6,256 nt of DNA from CALARM01 sp964431735 (lineage in GTDB: Bacteria > Vulcanimicrobiota > SpSt-956 > JAKJGF01), in the NCBI GenBank assembly GCA_964431735.1, contig CAYSLJ010000260.1:1-6256 (forward strand). Reading direction: 5' to 3'. Of this stretch, positions 5,724 to 6,256 are shown in pieces. Under the pieces are notes generated by a model that had not been told where the DNA came from, ran no database searches, and saw only the letters and a program-made list of their open reading frames with translations. Both the position numbers and the translations under genes were made by a program. Each line of letters opens with the position of its first letter. The stretch's first letter is position 1.

Positions 5724-6256
5724 ATGAAAAAATGTTATTATGTAAGTTTTTGTATTCTGCTTATTGCTGTTTTATGTATTCAGGTTCCTTCCTATTCTGC
5801 TCCACAGGAAGCAAATGTATATGTAAACAAAGAACTTGTTACAACAGTTCCCGTAATCTACAAGGCCAATCAATATTATGCCCCTCTGTCCATACTTGAA
5901 GATGCCTTTTACATGGCAGTTTCTTACGATCCTTCCTTTCAACTGGCTGCGATTGAAGACACAGTCGAACAGGGAGATACTCAATATTCCTTAAATCATT
6001 ACTGGTATGCAGTTCAGGTTGGAAATAATCTTTTTGTAAAAAACAGTCCGAAACAGGAAAAACTTAAAGTTACAACTCTGAAAGCAAATCAGACACCAAT
6101 ACTGATGAAGGGACAGGTATATGTTCCCATAAGCTTCTTCGGAGTCGTTGTAGCCCAGGCAACCTACGAAGATGGAGACATAGTATTTGATGTTCCTGAA
6201 AGGACTATGGATGAAAGAGAATACAGACAACAAAATACCATAGCAAGCGGAAAACA
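5724..6256 (+). CDS. Secreted protein with copper amine oxidase N-terminal-like domain (partial)
   Basis: The gene runs off the right edge; 177 codons are visible. The N-terminus is a signal peptide: MKK, a hydrophobic core at about residues 7-21, and a probable signal peptidase I site near SYSA (23-26), so the protein is exported. Residues about 31-158 resemble the copper amine oxidase N-terminal (stalk) domain, a non-catalytic module common in secreted and cell-wall proteins. It shows VYVNKELVTTVPVIY (32-46), then YYAPLSILEDAF (51-62), and a second related half KGQVYVPISFF (129-139) followed by a strand ending VFDVPE (154-159). The sequence after residue 160 is charged and may begin a linker to another domain beyond the window. 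AAGGGG (5712-5717) precedes the ATG with a 6-nt gap. It is divergent from the HTH/hydrolase genes. The overall function is unknown because the C-terminus is missing. Confidence 0.82.
   Translation, partial: MKKCYYVSFCILLIAVLCIQVPSYSAPQEANVYVNKELVTTVPVIYKANQYYAPLSILEDAFYMAVSYDPSFQLAAIEDTVEQGDTQYSLNHYWYAVQVGNNLFVKNSPKQEKLKVTTLKANQTPILMKGQVYVPISFFGVVVAQATYEDGDIVFDVPERTMDEREYRQQNTIASGK

Overview
The window is AT-rich bacterial chromosome, judged by eye to be in the mid-to-upper 30s % GC, with well-formed Shine-Dalgarno sites and dense gene packing. It holds five substantial genes and one very short one. Nothing fixes the lineage. A bacterial PAC2-family protein, a fused double ABC-2 permease and a secreted copper-amine-oxidase-N-like protein together suit a Gram-positive/Terrabacteria-type or candidate-phylum bacterium (Clostridia-like, Eremiobacterota or Riflebacteria are guesses). 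No phage genes, rRNA, tRNA, CRISPR array or complete mobile element is visible.

Layout. Positions 12-5441 are all on the minus strand. Read in the direction of transcription, the order is: a 43-residue MerR/IS607-type helix-turn-helix ORF (5310-5441); a metallo-beta-lactamase-fold hydrolase (4326-5273); an intergenic region with a good sigma-70-type promoter overlapped by alternating TGTATT/AATACA half-sites; an ABC exporter ATPase (3128-4129); its permease (1102-3135), which overlaps the ATPase gene by 8 bp; a 130-bp spacer with a long imperfect hairpin and an extended -10 promoter; and a PAC2-family protein (12-971). On the plus strand, a divergent gene starts at 5724 and runs off the right edge. 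It encodes a secreted protein with a copper-amine-oxidase-N-type domain and lies behind a sequence that closely fits a sigma-54 (-24/-12) promoter.

How the genes work together. The ATPase and permease clearly form one ABC-2 transporter. The permease carries two homologous halves in one chain, so the complex is probably two ATPases plus one permease polypeptide. Its second half contains an Asn/Ser-rich extracytoplasmic insertion of about 145 residues. The other genes have no firm functional link to the transporter or to each other. PAC2 seems to have its own promoter, and the short helix-turn-helix ORF may be co-transcribed with the hydrolase or may be a transposon relic.

I see no convincing new multi-gene system. 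The points most worth a second look are the duplicated permease with its insertion, the sigma-54-like promoter, the truncated recombinase-like helix-turn-helix ORF, and the operator-like repeats at the transporter promoter.
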